In this document: one piece after another, positions 17,963 through 28,837 of the stretch | Numbering within the stretch: the stretch's first letter is position 1 | Layout of the letters: every line of letters starts with the position of its first letter | Assembly: GCA_025201375.1 (NCBI GenBank) | Contig: JAIWZP010000057.1 | Span: 117,340-181,339 of the forward strand | Reading direction: 5' to 3' | Length of the DNA stretch: 64,000 bases | From: Gongronella butleri | Taxonomy: Eukaryota > Mucoromycota > Mucoromycetes > Mucorales > Cunninghamellaceae | Position numbers and translations under genes: made by a program | Notes under the pieces: generated by a model | Database searches by the model: none | The model's input: the letters and a program-made list of their open reading frames with translations, nothing else | Told to the model about the DNA's origin: nothing

Positions 17963-18043
17963 TCAGCAAGGTATTTCTAGTTTTCTTGACTTTGATGTCT
18001 TTCGGGTGAGCTTGAGAGCGCGGGGACCATGGTAGGAAGCCAT
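17963..18043 (-). promoter_or_regulatory. Candidate uORF of 26 codons in bZIP leader
   Basis: On the minus strand, an ATG at 18043 opens MASYHGPRALKLTRKTSKSR... and stops at 17963, 124 bases before the main ATG. No other ATG lies between its stop and the main start. An overlapping 17-codon frame (MVPALSSSPERHQSQEN) runs 18030-17977. Whether the transcript begins far enough upstream is not shown. Confidence 0.5.
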
Positions 18044-18132
18044 TGTTAATTGTTGTTGTTGTTGTTTAAATTTAAAAATCTTGTTCAAAATATATGTTGT
18101 CTGTTGTTGGTCCGTATGTTGATACGTTGGGT

Positions 18133-18153
18133 TTAAAGGGTGAAGGCGAACAT
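18133..18153 (-). promoter_or_regulatory. Candidate short uORF (MFAFTL) in bZIP leader
   Basis: A six-codon frame with stop, about 315 bases upstream of the main ATG. A very short first uORF followed by a longer one is the arrangement known from GCN4 and cpc-1 translational control. Confidence 0.45.
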
Positions 18154-19105
18154 GGTAATAAAAGAGCAATTGGACGTGGACAGAGGGGTTTCAGGAATAT
18201 AAAAAGGGCTTGACAAGTGAAAGAGGGCAAAAGTGAGAGAAGAGTCTGATTTTTCAAAAAAAGAAAAATAGAGACTCTGGGCAAACAATGGATGAAAAAA
18301 AAGGGCACTTGAAGAAATGAATGCCACAAAAGCAATCAAATAGAACAGACAAAGAGAGGAGAACGAGGAAGAAGAAAGGAAAAAAAAAAACAAAAAAAAA
18401 ACAAGCCATTGGGGCTTTTTTGATGACTCTTTCGTAACAAGGTTTGATGTTGCACAAGGCGTGGCCCAATCAGAAGCAGTCCCTGAAACCTTCAAGACTT
18501 TCCACACGGCACATCGTTTTGACGAGGAATAAATCGCGCTCCCTGTGCACTTTCCATGGCGATGCCATGGTCGATCTCCTTTTGATCACCATCTCTTTTG
18601 CAAGAAAAAAAAAATGGCGAGATGTGGGTAAACGGGAAAGACGCGCGCGATATGCAAGGCAACGTTGGGATGGACGTCGATTGCGATTGCCTTTTCTGTG
18701 CGTATGCCGGTGTTGTTTTTTTGCTGCATCCTCGTGTTTCAAGGAGAGTCCCCATTGATGATGATGGATGATGTCGTTCTTTTGTTTGCCATCTTTTGAA
18801 CCATGAATAATAATGCCTTCTTTTGGTAAAATGTAGTGGCGACAGATGTGCTCGTTTGCCATCCATTGTGGTGATAGATGTAAAAATGAGGGGAAAAGGG
18901 GCCATCGGGGCGGCCATTGGCCTGGCTCTTGGGCTGAGGAGTGGCGCTCTCCAACGAGGCCAAGAGCGGCAAGGAATTTGAAGGGCGCTATTTTTTTTTC
19001 ACTTTTCTTTCCTTCTCTTTTCAACGTTCCTTTCTCTTTTTTTTGTCTTTTTTTTTTTTGTCTTTTTTTTATTTTCTTTTTCTCTCCTTTTTTCATCCCG
19101 TTCTC

Positions 19106-19303
19106 ATGTTCAGTGACCACACGCCGTCGCCTATGGCGTCTCCTCTTGCGTCGCCCATAGGTTCATATCAAGCGTCAGGCGACTGGGACCAGCTACAGAG
19201 CCAATTTAACCAGCATATGAACCTGCAGCCGCTTCCCGCCAACCTGTCGCCTTTGCCGCCCGCTCAGCAGCAACAGCAGCACCACCACCACCAGCAGATA
19301 CAG

Positions 19304-19342
<39 letters not shown>

Positions 19343-20940
19343 TTACACCACCAACAGCAGCAACAGCAGCAACAACAGGCGCAACAACAGGCTCAGCAAG
19401 CTCAAGCGCAGCCGCAGCGGTCGCCGTCGCCTAGTCAGCAAAGCTCGGATACCCCTGGCAATAGCAAGACGGCCAACAACACGTTTGTGCACAAGCTTCA
19501 TACGTGAGTTTCGGCCTGCTTGGCGGCAAATGCGTGGAATTGACCCTTTTTTTATTTTATTTTTTTTACTTTGTTTCGATAGCATGGTGGGCGACATTCA
19601 ATATCAACACTTGATAGCATGGACATATGCAGGCTCGTCCTTTATCGTGTGCAACATCACCGAGTTTTCTAGAGACGTGTTGCCCAAACACTTCAAGCAC
19701 AACAACTTTTCTAGCTTTGTCCGCCAGCTCAACATGTAAAAAAAAAAAAAAAAAAAAAAAAAGAGCCGAACAAAAAAGATAAAATAGGGTTGGTGTCTCA
19801 TGAAGCGCATTGCACGGTCCCTTTTTTTTTTTATTTTTAGGTACGGTTTCCACAAGGTCAACAAGTCGCCGCGCGGGCATCGCACGCTTGCGGAGAATCA
19901 GATCTGGGAGTTCTCGCACACCAAGTTTATACGCGGCCGTCCCGATTTACTAGACGAGATTAAGCGCAAAGCATTGGAATCGGATCTGTCGCGACGAGAC
20001 CTGAATGGATCAGATATCAATTCGCAAGTCACCATGATGCAAATGGCCCAATCCGAAATGCGACAGCAATTGGTGCAGCTGCAGTCCAATGTGGCAAGAC
20101 TCGCCAAGGATTACGAAGAGTCGCGCAAGCAGCAGGCTTTGCAGATGGAAATGACGCGAAATCTACTCCAATTTATGTCGCAGCATATGGGTGTTCCTCG
20201 TAAGAATTGAGAAGAAAGAAAAAAAAAAAAAAAGGAAAAGAAAAAAGAAACGACAAAATAGAAAATTGGGCCAAGCCGAGAAGCTCCATTTGGCTTTTCC
20301 CCTTTTTTTCCTGCCCTTTTTCACCCCCTTTTCCCCTTTTTTTGAAATTGCACGTGGTCTAGTGCCACCGTCGCTTTCTGTAGATACCAATGATACCACC
20401 AAGGCACGCAGCAGCATGGAACAGCCACCTCCCATCTTTGTCACGTCGCACGACACGTCGCCAAAGGCCGAGCCCTTTTACGCGTCGTCATCGTCGTCCA
20501 ACCAGTATCAGGGCTACCATTCGCCGGCGTCGCCATCGTCGCCACAGATCTCGGCCGTCAATGCGACGCAGCAGCACCATCACCACCACGTCCATCATCA
20601 TCATTCACAGCAGCAACAGCATCAAAGCCATGCACAGCAAGGCCAATTGTCACTGACCGTCCAAACGAGCAATTTGCAACATATTTCGCCCTCCTCGCCC
20701 TCCTCGCCCGTCCACGGCCCATTGTCGCCCGCCTCATACCAGACGGCTGTCAACACCCCATTGCCGCCCAGTCCCAGCCCAAGCAACTTTTTCTCCGAGG
20801 ATGATCCCGCACTGTATTCTCATCCACACTCTCCAACACACTTTGCCCTTGATCAATCTTTGCCGCCCGATATGAATCAACTTGCCGTCAAGGACGCTGC
20901 AAATGCATCCGCCATGTATCCATCCTCCATGCCCTTTTAA
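19106..20940 (+). CDS. HSF-type transcription factor
   Basis: Heat-shock-factor-type DNA-binding protein. Four exons: 19106-19503, 19583-19735, 19841-20199, 20363-20940; 495 residues. The N terminus has a long Gln/His tract (about residues 52-105). The HSF DNA-binding domain covers about residues 125-235: FVHKLHTMVGDIQYQHLIAW, FIVCNITEFSRDVLPKHFKH, NNFSSFVRQLNMYGFHKVNK, with an intron splitting the conserved NM-YGF. A heptad-rich coiled coil follows (about 250-305, MMQMAQSEMRQQLVQLQSNV), then a Ser/Pro/His-rich C-terminal half. No response-regulator receiver domain is present, so it is not a Skn7-type protein; it could be an Hsf1 or an Sfl1-like paralogue. The ATG at 19106 follows a CT-rich leader. 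Confidence 0.88.
19265..19400 (+). repeat. CAG/CAA polyglutamine tract in HSF-type gene
   Basis: Mixed CAG and CAA codons encode a Gln tract broken by His and Leu. The mixed codons suggest a selected amino-acid tract more than pure triplet slippage. Confidence 0.9.
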
Positions 20941-21282
20941 TATTAAAGAAACCTAAAAAAATGTGTATATTTTACCGCCCAAAACAAGAAATGGCAACTT
21001 TTTTTGTATATTTCTTTTCTCCCCCCAGCAAGCGGGTTCCCCACCATCATCTGAGTTGAGGCATCCGCTTGCCCGGAGCTCAATTCCAAATCATTTTTAT
21101 TAGGCAATGGCGGACGAGAATTGGCTCTTTCCTTCTTCAACCTTTTTTTTTTCTTTTTTTTTTTTTTTTTTTCTGCATCGTCGAGCGACTTGATACCAGA
21201 GAAATCGATTTCTCATCCGTCATCCGCCCCCCTTCCTTTTGTAAATAATCATTGCGCAGCTCGCTCGGCATAGACATTCTTG
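20941..21282. other. Intergenic, no gene seen
   Basis: Short spacer with T runs around 21145-21172. Nothing else recognised. Confidence 0.5.
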
Positions 21283-22095
21283 ATGGCGGATTTACTATCC
21301 AATGTGATCTTTTCTGGCTTTTTGTTGATCTTGGCCGGCATCACACTGGCTTTGCAAGCAGGTACAGCAGCGATGCCAGGGGAGCAATGGACGCATGTGG
21401 AGTGTAGCAAATTGGCAACTTGGCGCACTGACCTTTTTCTTTTTATTATTTTTTTGCAATTTCCAGGCTGCAATGCGATGCTAACTCGGTATGGCGGGCG
21501 CTCCTTTTCAGCAGTCGTCTCCTTTTTTGTGGGTACATTGGTTTGCTTAATCTTTTTTGGCATTGATGTGGGTGTATTGGGCACGCCGATGCCGGATCTT
21601 GCCACTGTGCGTGCTGGTAAGCGCAACAATGACACCTGTGAGCCCAGCTAGGATTCTCAATGCTGCTTTTTTTTTTATATATTTATTTTAGCACCTGGCT
21701 ATGTTTGGCTTGGTAAGCAAATTCATGGAATGCGGCGAGTTGTAACAGGGGGGGTGCAGGCCATTGATCCTTCTACTAAATGGAATTTTAGGCGGTGTCA
21801 TGGGCTTCATCTACGTTTCGAGTAATATTTACGCGGTGCCGCGTCTCGGTGCAGGCACAACGCTGAGCATTTTTGTGTGTGCACAGGTAAAAAAAAAAAA
21901 AAAAAAGTCAATTGGAGGTGGAGATCACGAAAAAATAACCAATGCGCTCTTATTTTTTTGTGATTTTAGGTGATCATGGCATGTTTGATTGACAATTTCG
22001 GTCTCGTTGGTGATCCACAGCGCACCTATACGACGTGGCGTATCTTGGCATCCATAGGCCTCGTCTTTTTTGTGTTTGTCATTGCGCGTTTCTGA
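21283..22095 (+). CDS. Small DMT-superfamily membrane protein (DUF606/YdcZ type)
   Basis: Five exons: 21283-21361, 21467-21616, 21692-21712, 21792-21886, 21970-22095; 156 residues, including a 21-base micro-exon that codes the conserved PGYVWLGG. About five hydrophobic segments are visible (FSGFLLILAGITLALQAGCN, VVSFFVGTLVCLIFF, GGVMGFIYVSSNIYAV, LSIFVCAQVIMACLIDNFG, ILASIGLVFFVFVIARF). The pattern GCNA near the N terminus, PGYVWLGG, a conserved N in SSNIYAVPRLGAG and DNFGL matches the bacterial and fungal DUF606 half-transporters, which act as dimers. The substrate is unknown. It lies 284 bases upstream of the i-AAA protease gene on the same strand. Confidence 0.78.
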
Positions 22096-22379
22096 TCTGA
22101 TCTTCAGAAAATGAATAAAAAAGGGCAATCGGCTATTCGATTGGCCGGCATCTTCCAAAGGGGCCAGGATCCAAAAGGCGGGGGGAAAGGAGTTCGTCAG
22201 CCTTGTTTTTTCATTGTTTTTTTCTACACTCGTCCCTCTTTTTTTTCGCTTCTTGCACGCTCACTCTCTCTTTTTCTTTCTTTTTTTTCTCTCACGACTG
22301 CACCTTCCCCCCCCCCCGTTGACTTTTTTCTTCTACCCTCCTCCTCTCTCCTCACCTAGTTCACCATTTGAGCTGTGCA

Positions 22380-24800
22380 ATGTCCCACCATGCCTATAGA
22401 CGATTGTCACAAAAGGTGTGTATTTTGCCTTTTTCTCGACATCTACTCATATGTTTTCTTGACTTTTTTTTTTTATACAGTGGTCCCTATTAACACCGGT
22501 GTTGCGCACATCGTCCCCGGCCGGTGCCGCCATGTCGCCTTTTGCCGGTCATCTGCACGCCATCATACCCCACCACCGCCCAACAGCGGCACAAACTCGC
22601 GCTTTTTCGTCAACACCGACACCGTCGTCGGGATTCCCCTTTCGCCTCGTCAATCATCGCCGCCTCGCTAAACTAGAGCAGGATGCATCCAATTTCGCGC
22701 AAGATGCCGGAAAACAGGCGCTTCTTTACAAGGTAAGATGCGCAAATCGCGTCATTTTACGGCAAAACGCGATGACGTTGACGAGCAATTGGGTCATTTT
22801 TTTCATTTTTAATAGGAATGGATGCGTGCCAAGAATCCTCAGGCGGTGGTGAATCGATTTGAGCGTGGCAACTTTGCAGCCAATGACGAGTGTTGGCAGC
22901 ATTACATTGCGGCGCTCGCGCAGACCGGCAAAAGCGACGCGATCTTGCCACGACTCATGCAGAAACTCGAGCAGCAGAGCGAACTTTTGTCCGAGACCAC
23001 CGTCAAGGCCGGCGGTGGGGCCGAGGTGCAAAAGACGATCCCCAAGGAGGTCCTCCAGCAGATCATTGCCACGCGTGGCTCTGGTAGCCGCACTCTCACT
23101 GCCGAGGGCGGCATGATTGCATCGGGCTCAGGCAACAAGGGCAATCCCATCTACGTCGTCGTCGAAGAGGGCCGCAAATTCATGGTGTGGAAGGTGCTGC
23201 GGTGGATCGGCGTTACGGTGACGTATGCATTTTGCATTTTGACCATTTTATCACTGGCCCTTGAGAATTCTGGCTTGCTTAAGACGAGCACGGGCCAGAT
23301 GGAGTACGAGCCGATCAACCAGCAATCCGTCAAGTTTGACGACGTACAAGGTGTAGATGAGGCCAAGCAAGAACTCGAGGAAATCGTCCAATTCCTCAGG
23401 AACCCGCAAAAGTTCACCGAGCTCGGTGGCAAGTTACCCAAAGGCGTCCTGTTGACTGGACCCCCCGGCACAGGCAAGACCATGTTGGCGCGTGCTGTTG
23501 CCGGAGAGGCCAATGTGCCGTTCTTTTTCATGTCTGGCAGCGAATTTGACGAAATGTACGTCGGCGTCGGCGCAAGACGCGTCCGCGAGCTTTTTGGTAA
23601 GACGAAAAAAAATCACAAGACACAACGGAGCGCCTCTTGACATCTCGTCCTTTTTTTTGCTCGATTTTTTTCTTCTTTTAAGCTGCTGCGCGCGCAAAGG
23701 CCCCAAGTATTGTTTTCATTGATGAAATTGATGCCATTGGCTCAAAGCGCAATCCCAAAGACCAATCTTATATGAAGCAGACGCTGAACCAGCTGCTTGT
23801 TGATTTGGACGGCTTTTCGCAGACAGAGGGCGTGATTTTCATTGCAGCGACCAACTTTCCGGAGCTGCTGGACAAGGCCTTGGTGCGACCCGGCCGCTTT
23901 GACCGTCACGTCAACGTGCCGTTGCCCGACGTCCGTGGACGCATGCAGATCCTCAAGCATCATATGAAGAACATCATGTTTGCGGCGGATGTCGACGTCA
24001 GCGTCGTTGCGCGCGGCACGCCCGGTTTCAGTGGCGCCGATATTGCCAACCTCGTGAACCAGGCCGCCATCCAGGCGAGTCGCGAGTCCAGCCGCGAGGT
24101 CACGGCCAAGCATCTCGAGTTTGCAAAGGACAAGATCATCATGGGCGCAGAGCGCAAGAGCGCCATCATCACCGAGGAAAACAAGACACTCACCGCCTAC
24201 CACGAGGGCGGACACACGCTGGTTGCCTACTACACCGAGGGCGCCATGCCGCTGCACAAGGCCACCATCGTCCCAAGAGGTGCCGCGCTCGGCATGACAG
24301 TCCAGCTGCCCGAAATGGACAAGGTAAAATAGAAAAGAAATCGCGTCGCGTTGCGGAGAGACTGATTTTTCTTGCTTTTTTTTTTGCAATAGGACTCGTT
24401 TTCGAAAAAAGAGTACACGGCGCAGATTGACGTGTGCATGGGCGGGCGTGTGGCCGAGGAGCTTATTTATGGCACGGAGAACGTGACCAGTGGTGCGCAC
24501 AGCGACATTGTCAAGGCCACGGAAATTGCCAAGCGAATGGTACGGAATTACGGCATGAGCGACAAGGTGGGGCCCGTGAATCATGACGACGATGACATGC
24601 AGCTGCTAAGCACGGAGACAAAGCTGCTGATCGAACATGAAATCAAGCACCTCGTTCAAAGCGCCGAGGACCGCGCAAAGAATATCCTCATCACGCACCG
24701 AGAAGAGCTCGACCGACTTGCTCAGGGTCTCATCGAGTATGAGACCCTCACGCGTGAAGAAATCATAGATGTCATGGCCGGCAAGCCCATCTCCAGGTAG
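22380..24800 (+). CDS. YME1: Mitochondrial i-AAA protease (Yme1 family)
   Basis: ATP-dependent zinc metalloprotease of the mitochondrial inner membrane. Five exons: 22380-22415, 22481-22732, 22816-23596, 23683-24323, 24393-24800; 705 residues. The first 90 residues are rich in Arg, Ser and Ala with almost no acid, fitting a mitochondrial presequence. One membrane segment lies near residues 230-255 ([20 protein letters not shown]). The AAA module has Walker A GPPGTGKT at about 311-318, Walker B IVFIDEID near 366 and the second region of homology ([10 protein letters not shown]). The protease site is HEGGH at about 530-534, with the third zinc ligand expected in the [13 protein letters not shown] region. 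A single transmembrane segment favours the i-AAA (Yme1) over the m-AAA type. An AATAAA hexamer is at 24946. Confidence 0.94.
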
Positions 24801-24945
24801 TTTAGCCCCAATCTTCCTTCTCATTTTCTTTTTACTCGACGCGTCTCTTTGTCGCTTGCCTTTCATTTTGGTTCTGTTTCATATCCTTCCTCCCCTCTCT
24901 GTCGTAATTATGCCCCCTTCCTGACGTTGGTCCCTGTAAAATACA

Positions 24946-24951
24946 AATAAA
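24946..24951 (+). terminator. Poly(A) signal AATAAA
   Basis: Consensus hexamer about 146 bases past the protease stop codon. Confidence 0.5.
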
Positions 24952-25218
24952 ATCGTTCCTTTTTTTTGTCGTCTTGTCACAAATTATTGCATGATGCTGT
25001 GTGCTGCTATGATGCTGTATGCTATTTCATCACTCTCTCCTGGCCACGTGGCCACCACTGATGATGTGATGATGCTGCGGACGCCGCGACGAGCAACGAC
25101 GCAAAGAAACGAATCATATCTTCACTACTGTATGATATGTAGTAGTATCATACGGTCAAGCAGCACGATTTTCATGATATCATGCATACTACGCACTGTT
25201 GTACGTACAGTACATGTA

Positions 25219-26236
25219 CAGTGCCCTACCAAAAAAAACTTCACCCCCTGGCTATTTTTTAGCAATGCTGAAGTCAAGTTAATCGCTTTAATCTCTTCTG
25301 TATTGATCAGAAATGACCCCAATGACATGAAATTTTGTAGGAACAATGGTTTAAAAGTATAAAAACGAGTCTAAAATTATGAAGTAGCTATATCAAGCGG
25401 ATTTTGAAATAGACCAAAAAAGGGGTACCTGACGCGTCACGCGACGCGACGCGTACTCATGCGTATACTGTACAATGGTCTGTGGGGATGAATTGACATT
25501 ATAAACACCATCTCCAAATTTTTCTGCAATGAATGTGATAGTATCCGATTGTATTCTGTAAACCAATTTCATGGTACATGAATCACATCAGAACTGTGAC
25601 CGATATTGTAAATCCGCACTGTGACGCGTCACGCGTCAGACGCGTCTGGAATAGCGATTTTCATCTCTGGAACGTAATTTTAACCATTTTGTTGGATTGA
25701 AACCACTGTGATTATTTAATTTGAAGAGCTAGAATAGCCTGTTATCGGTTGGTTGTGATTTTATTAAAAACTTAGATCATGTTAGGGAAATCTCAGCTTA
25801 TGACTCGTCTGACGCATCACAGTGCGGATTTACAATATCGGTCACAGTTCTGATGTGATTCATGTACCATGAAATTGGTTTACAGAATACAATCGGATAC
25901 TATCACATACATTCATTGCAGAAAAATTTGGAGATGGTGTTTATAATGTCAATTCATCCCCACAGACCATTGTACAGTATACGCATGAGTACGCGTCGCG
26001 TCGCGTGACGCGTCAGGTACCCCTTTTTTGGTCTATTTCAAAATCCGCTTGATATAGCTACTTCATAATTTTAGACTCGTTTTTATACTTTTAAAAAACC
26101 ATTGTTCCTACAAAATTTCATGTCATTGGGGTCATTTCTGATCAATACAGAAGAGATTAAAGCGATTAACTTGACTTCAGCATTGCTAAAAAATATAAAA
26201 TAGCCAGGGGGTGAAGTTTTTTTTGGTAGGGCACTG
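25219..26236. mobile_element. Fold-back Tc1/mariner-like MITE with TA target duplication
   Basis: A 1,018-bp element whose two ends are long inverted copies: left arm about 25219-25643, right arm about 25805-26236, joined by a 160-bp loop. Termini are CAGTGCCCTACCAAAAAA on both ends, flanked on each side by TA (25217-25218 and 26237-26238), the target duplication typical of Tc1/mariner. The arms differ only by a few small indels (for example 9 bp in the TATTTT region, 3-4 bp in an A run, 4 bp in GAATGTATGTG, one GTGACGCGT unit) and scattered bases. No transposase reading frame is present, so it is non-autonomous. The near identity of the arms suggests recent origin or gene conversion. Confidence 0.9.
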
Positions 26237-26619
26237 TACTGTACAGTACTGTATCATATGATATGATTGATACAGTATACCGGTATATTTGGATTTCACA
26301 ACATCACTAATAATACAGTACGATTCTATGAATTCACAAAAAAATGTTTGATCCGCGCGATTTTTTTACGTAATTTTTATCATACTGTACCGTACAGTAC
26401 ACAGTACAGTACAACAGTACCTACAGTAATACAGTAATGGACAGAATCCGATGCAGCATGCTGTTACGTATCATACTGTATTTCGGTGCATATCATACAA
26501 CTGTTGCACTTTACTGTACAACAGCGCGCTATCATACAACATACAGTAAGATACGCCGCAGCACTAAAATGCACACGTTTGCCTTTGGAAAACGACAATA
26601 ATTTAATAATAATAATGCG

Positions 26620-27940
26620 TCTGTTTTCCGGACTTTGGCCACCTGTTGTGCCTCCAGAAAATTTTTTACAGCCTACCTGCTGCCCGCCGATGAAAATCGT
26701 GTAACGGCACGAGCTACAGTCCAGAGCTCGCGACGTGTCCGCCCGATTTTTTTTGAGCCTGCAAATTCCAAACCCCTTCAATTTGCCCTCTTTTTCATTT
26801 ATATTGCCATGTGCTTGGCCGATTCCACTCGAAAACAGTCGCATCGGTTTCAACGCAAAATTTGCAACAAAAAAGCTTAAACCCGCGCCCAAAGCGCTAC
26901 GACCATGGCCACTTTGAAAAATTCAGGGGTCACACATTTTAACTGCCAAATTTGAGAAATTTCGAACTCCGAATGATCAATGCATCCCAAACAGGTATCT
27001 CCGACAATTTGCTATTGGCAGACAAAATGGCAGATCGCCCCAACGTAAGACAAAAAAGCCCAAAGAGTGACGCATGAACGGCGATCGACAGAGAAAATTG
27101 CCTACTCTGGTCAAGATTTTTTTTTACAAAAATTTAAGGTTTGACACTTCCAAATCAAGGTGCGTAAATTGCATAGATTTTATTTTTTATTTTGCACACT
27201 TTTTTTATGCACTGATGATGAGCGCACTGATGAGCGGCGGGCTGCAGCAGGCAGGCAGCCTGGTGAAGAAATGTAGCGTGCGTAGGCCGATACTGTACAG
27301 TACGTACTGTACAGTACTGTACAGTACTGTACAAATACAGTAGTTAAACCCAAGCTGGTTGGCGCGCTGCAAGTCATTCCATTAGATGCCTAGCTCTCCT
27401 TTTTGTTAGTACTGTAAATCTGGAATAAAAATCCGGGGTCGACTTGATCGTTGTGGAGCACAACATCGCGATTAAAGATTTTTTTGTTGAAAATGTGGAA
27501 CATGATTTTCTGTTTTGTTCTGCTTTTCTCTGCCAGTTTTTTGATCATCCATTGCCACCATTGGTGAAACTGGTGGTCTCATTATTAGAAAGAACATCTT
27601 CATTCATCAATAGTTCAATACTGTATGATAGCTGCATTTGAATGACACGTTATGATATCATATCATAAAAGAAGAACCGCAGGTTCGTCCTACCCATTGT
27701 CGTCGAGATATCATAGAAAATCGAGTTTGAACTTTGAAAATTAATCCAATGTTTGATCGGCTCTTGCAAGCGTACCGTACAAAGTTCGTCGACCATCATC
27801 GGGCGAACAAACAATCTGAAAATGACCCCCAATGCCCAATCATCGTGTGCCTCGTTCAAGCGATGCCACCAGTAGTTTCACCGCGATATACGAAATATTT
27901 CATGAGCATGGGTTGAATTTGTGAAATAACAGCATTTTTG
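26620..27940 (+). repeat. Dispersed repeat family A, copy 2
   Basis: Three shared blocks. First, 26630-26780 (TTGTGCCTCCAGAA..., GCAAATTCCAAACCCC) matches 7070-7195. Second, 26845-27025 (AGCGCTACGACCA, TTGAAAAATTCAGGGGTCAC, CCGAATGATCAATGCATCCC) matches 63815-63995. Third, 27720-27825 matches 7375-7475. Simple TACTGTACAG repeats interrupt it at 27290-27345. No coding potential recognised. Confidence 0.75.
27290..27345. repeat. TACTGTACAG palindromic microsatellite
   Basis: Tandem TACTGTACAG-like units; each unit is self-complementary, so the tract can form hairpins on either strand. Confidence 0.85.
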
Positions 27941-28262
27941 CTTGGTCCAACTACTGTACAATACAGTATAGAACTTGTAGTATTGTATCATCATATCATA
28001 CTGTAAGAGATGCAGCATGCCATCCCATACAGTATGATACTGTAGCGGTTGATGGGAAGATGGGTTGGTTGATGGCAAATATGATAAAATGTTATTGTAA
28101 ATTTGGACTTTTTTTTATGTAATTCTTTGCATCATTAATATCAGCAAGGCAAATTTGACTACTGTATCATATCATAATTTGTGCGCCGCTTTTACGCAAA
28201 AGGAAATGACGCGCGACGCGATTTAATTATGATTTGATGATGTTCGTCGTTTATTTATAAAT

Positions 28263-28837
28263 TTAATTGGGGCAGCTGTCCTCAGGGGGCGAGTTGGGGT
28301 TGACGAGCAGATTGAAGGCAACAGTCTTGAGCGTGCAGGTCTTCTTGGAGGTGGTTGAGGCGGTGACCTGGAAATAGTATTTGCCAGCAGTGACGTCGTC
28401 ACCCGTGAGAAGGACAAAGTTACCGGTGGTCAGCTTTTTGCCATCGACATTCTTGATTTCCGTGTACACCGACTTGTTCGTCTTGGCATTCACTAGTTCC
28501 ACCTTGGTGATCTTGTTCACCTTGCTGGCACCAAGGTCCCAGTCAACGGAGTAGCACTAAAGGAGAAATAAAAAAAATATGCGTCAATGGGTTGTGAACA
28601 CCTTTTTATCGACACATGCGTATCCGTTTCAAAGGCGATTCTCCTTGTCCTTACCTGACCATAGGTCCATTCAAGGCCGCTCTTGGTCGGCGATGTGATG
28701 CGGAAGCCGAGGCAATCGGCAGGCTCCGCGGGCGCAGCCATGGCCGTCAGGGCGGCGCCGTCTTGCGCGAACCACGAAGGCACAGCCATCCGCACGAACA
28801 AAGCAGACAACAATTGGAAGGCAATGGATTTGATCAT
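28263..28837 (-). CDS. Small secreted Kre9/Knh1-like cell-surface protein
   Basis: Two exons on the minus strand, 28655-28837 and 28263-28556; 158 residues. The N terminus (MIKSIAFQLLSALFVRMAVP) looks like a signal peptide. The mature part starts near CLGFRITSPTKSGLEWTYGQ and continues as one small beta-rich domain with three or four cysteines (CYSVDWD, KKTCTLKT, EDSCPN). The pattern of ITSPT, W-x(2)-GQ, V-x-W-D and a final GKYYFQVTAS strand resembles the Kre9/Knh1 N-terminal domain found in fungal wall proteins. There is no C-terminal GPI signal or Ser/Thr-rich stalk, so it may be freely secreted. Family assignment is by pattern only. Confidence 0.65.

Larger units (their letters stand above)
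17839..19105. other. Shared divergent upstream region
   Basis: Between the minus-strand bZIP and the plus-strand HSF-type gene. Contains the candidate uORFs above and T/A-rich tracts. The 100 bases before 19106 are almost pure CT, likely the HSF leader. Confidence 0.5.
24801..28262. other. Repeat island between convergent genes
   Basis: No gene. Contains the 3' UTR of the protease gene, the fold-back element at 25219-26236, TACTGTACAG simple repeats at 26230-26470 and 27290-27345, and repeat family A copy 2 (26620-27940). Short TATCATA/TACTGTA motifs are dense throughout. Confidence 0.7.

Noticed and set aside
26230..27350. CRISPR-like or satellite array from repeated TACTGTACAG units
   Set aside because: Units are short palindromes without regular spacers, in a eukaryotic genome; treated as microsatellite.
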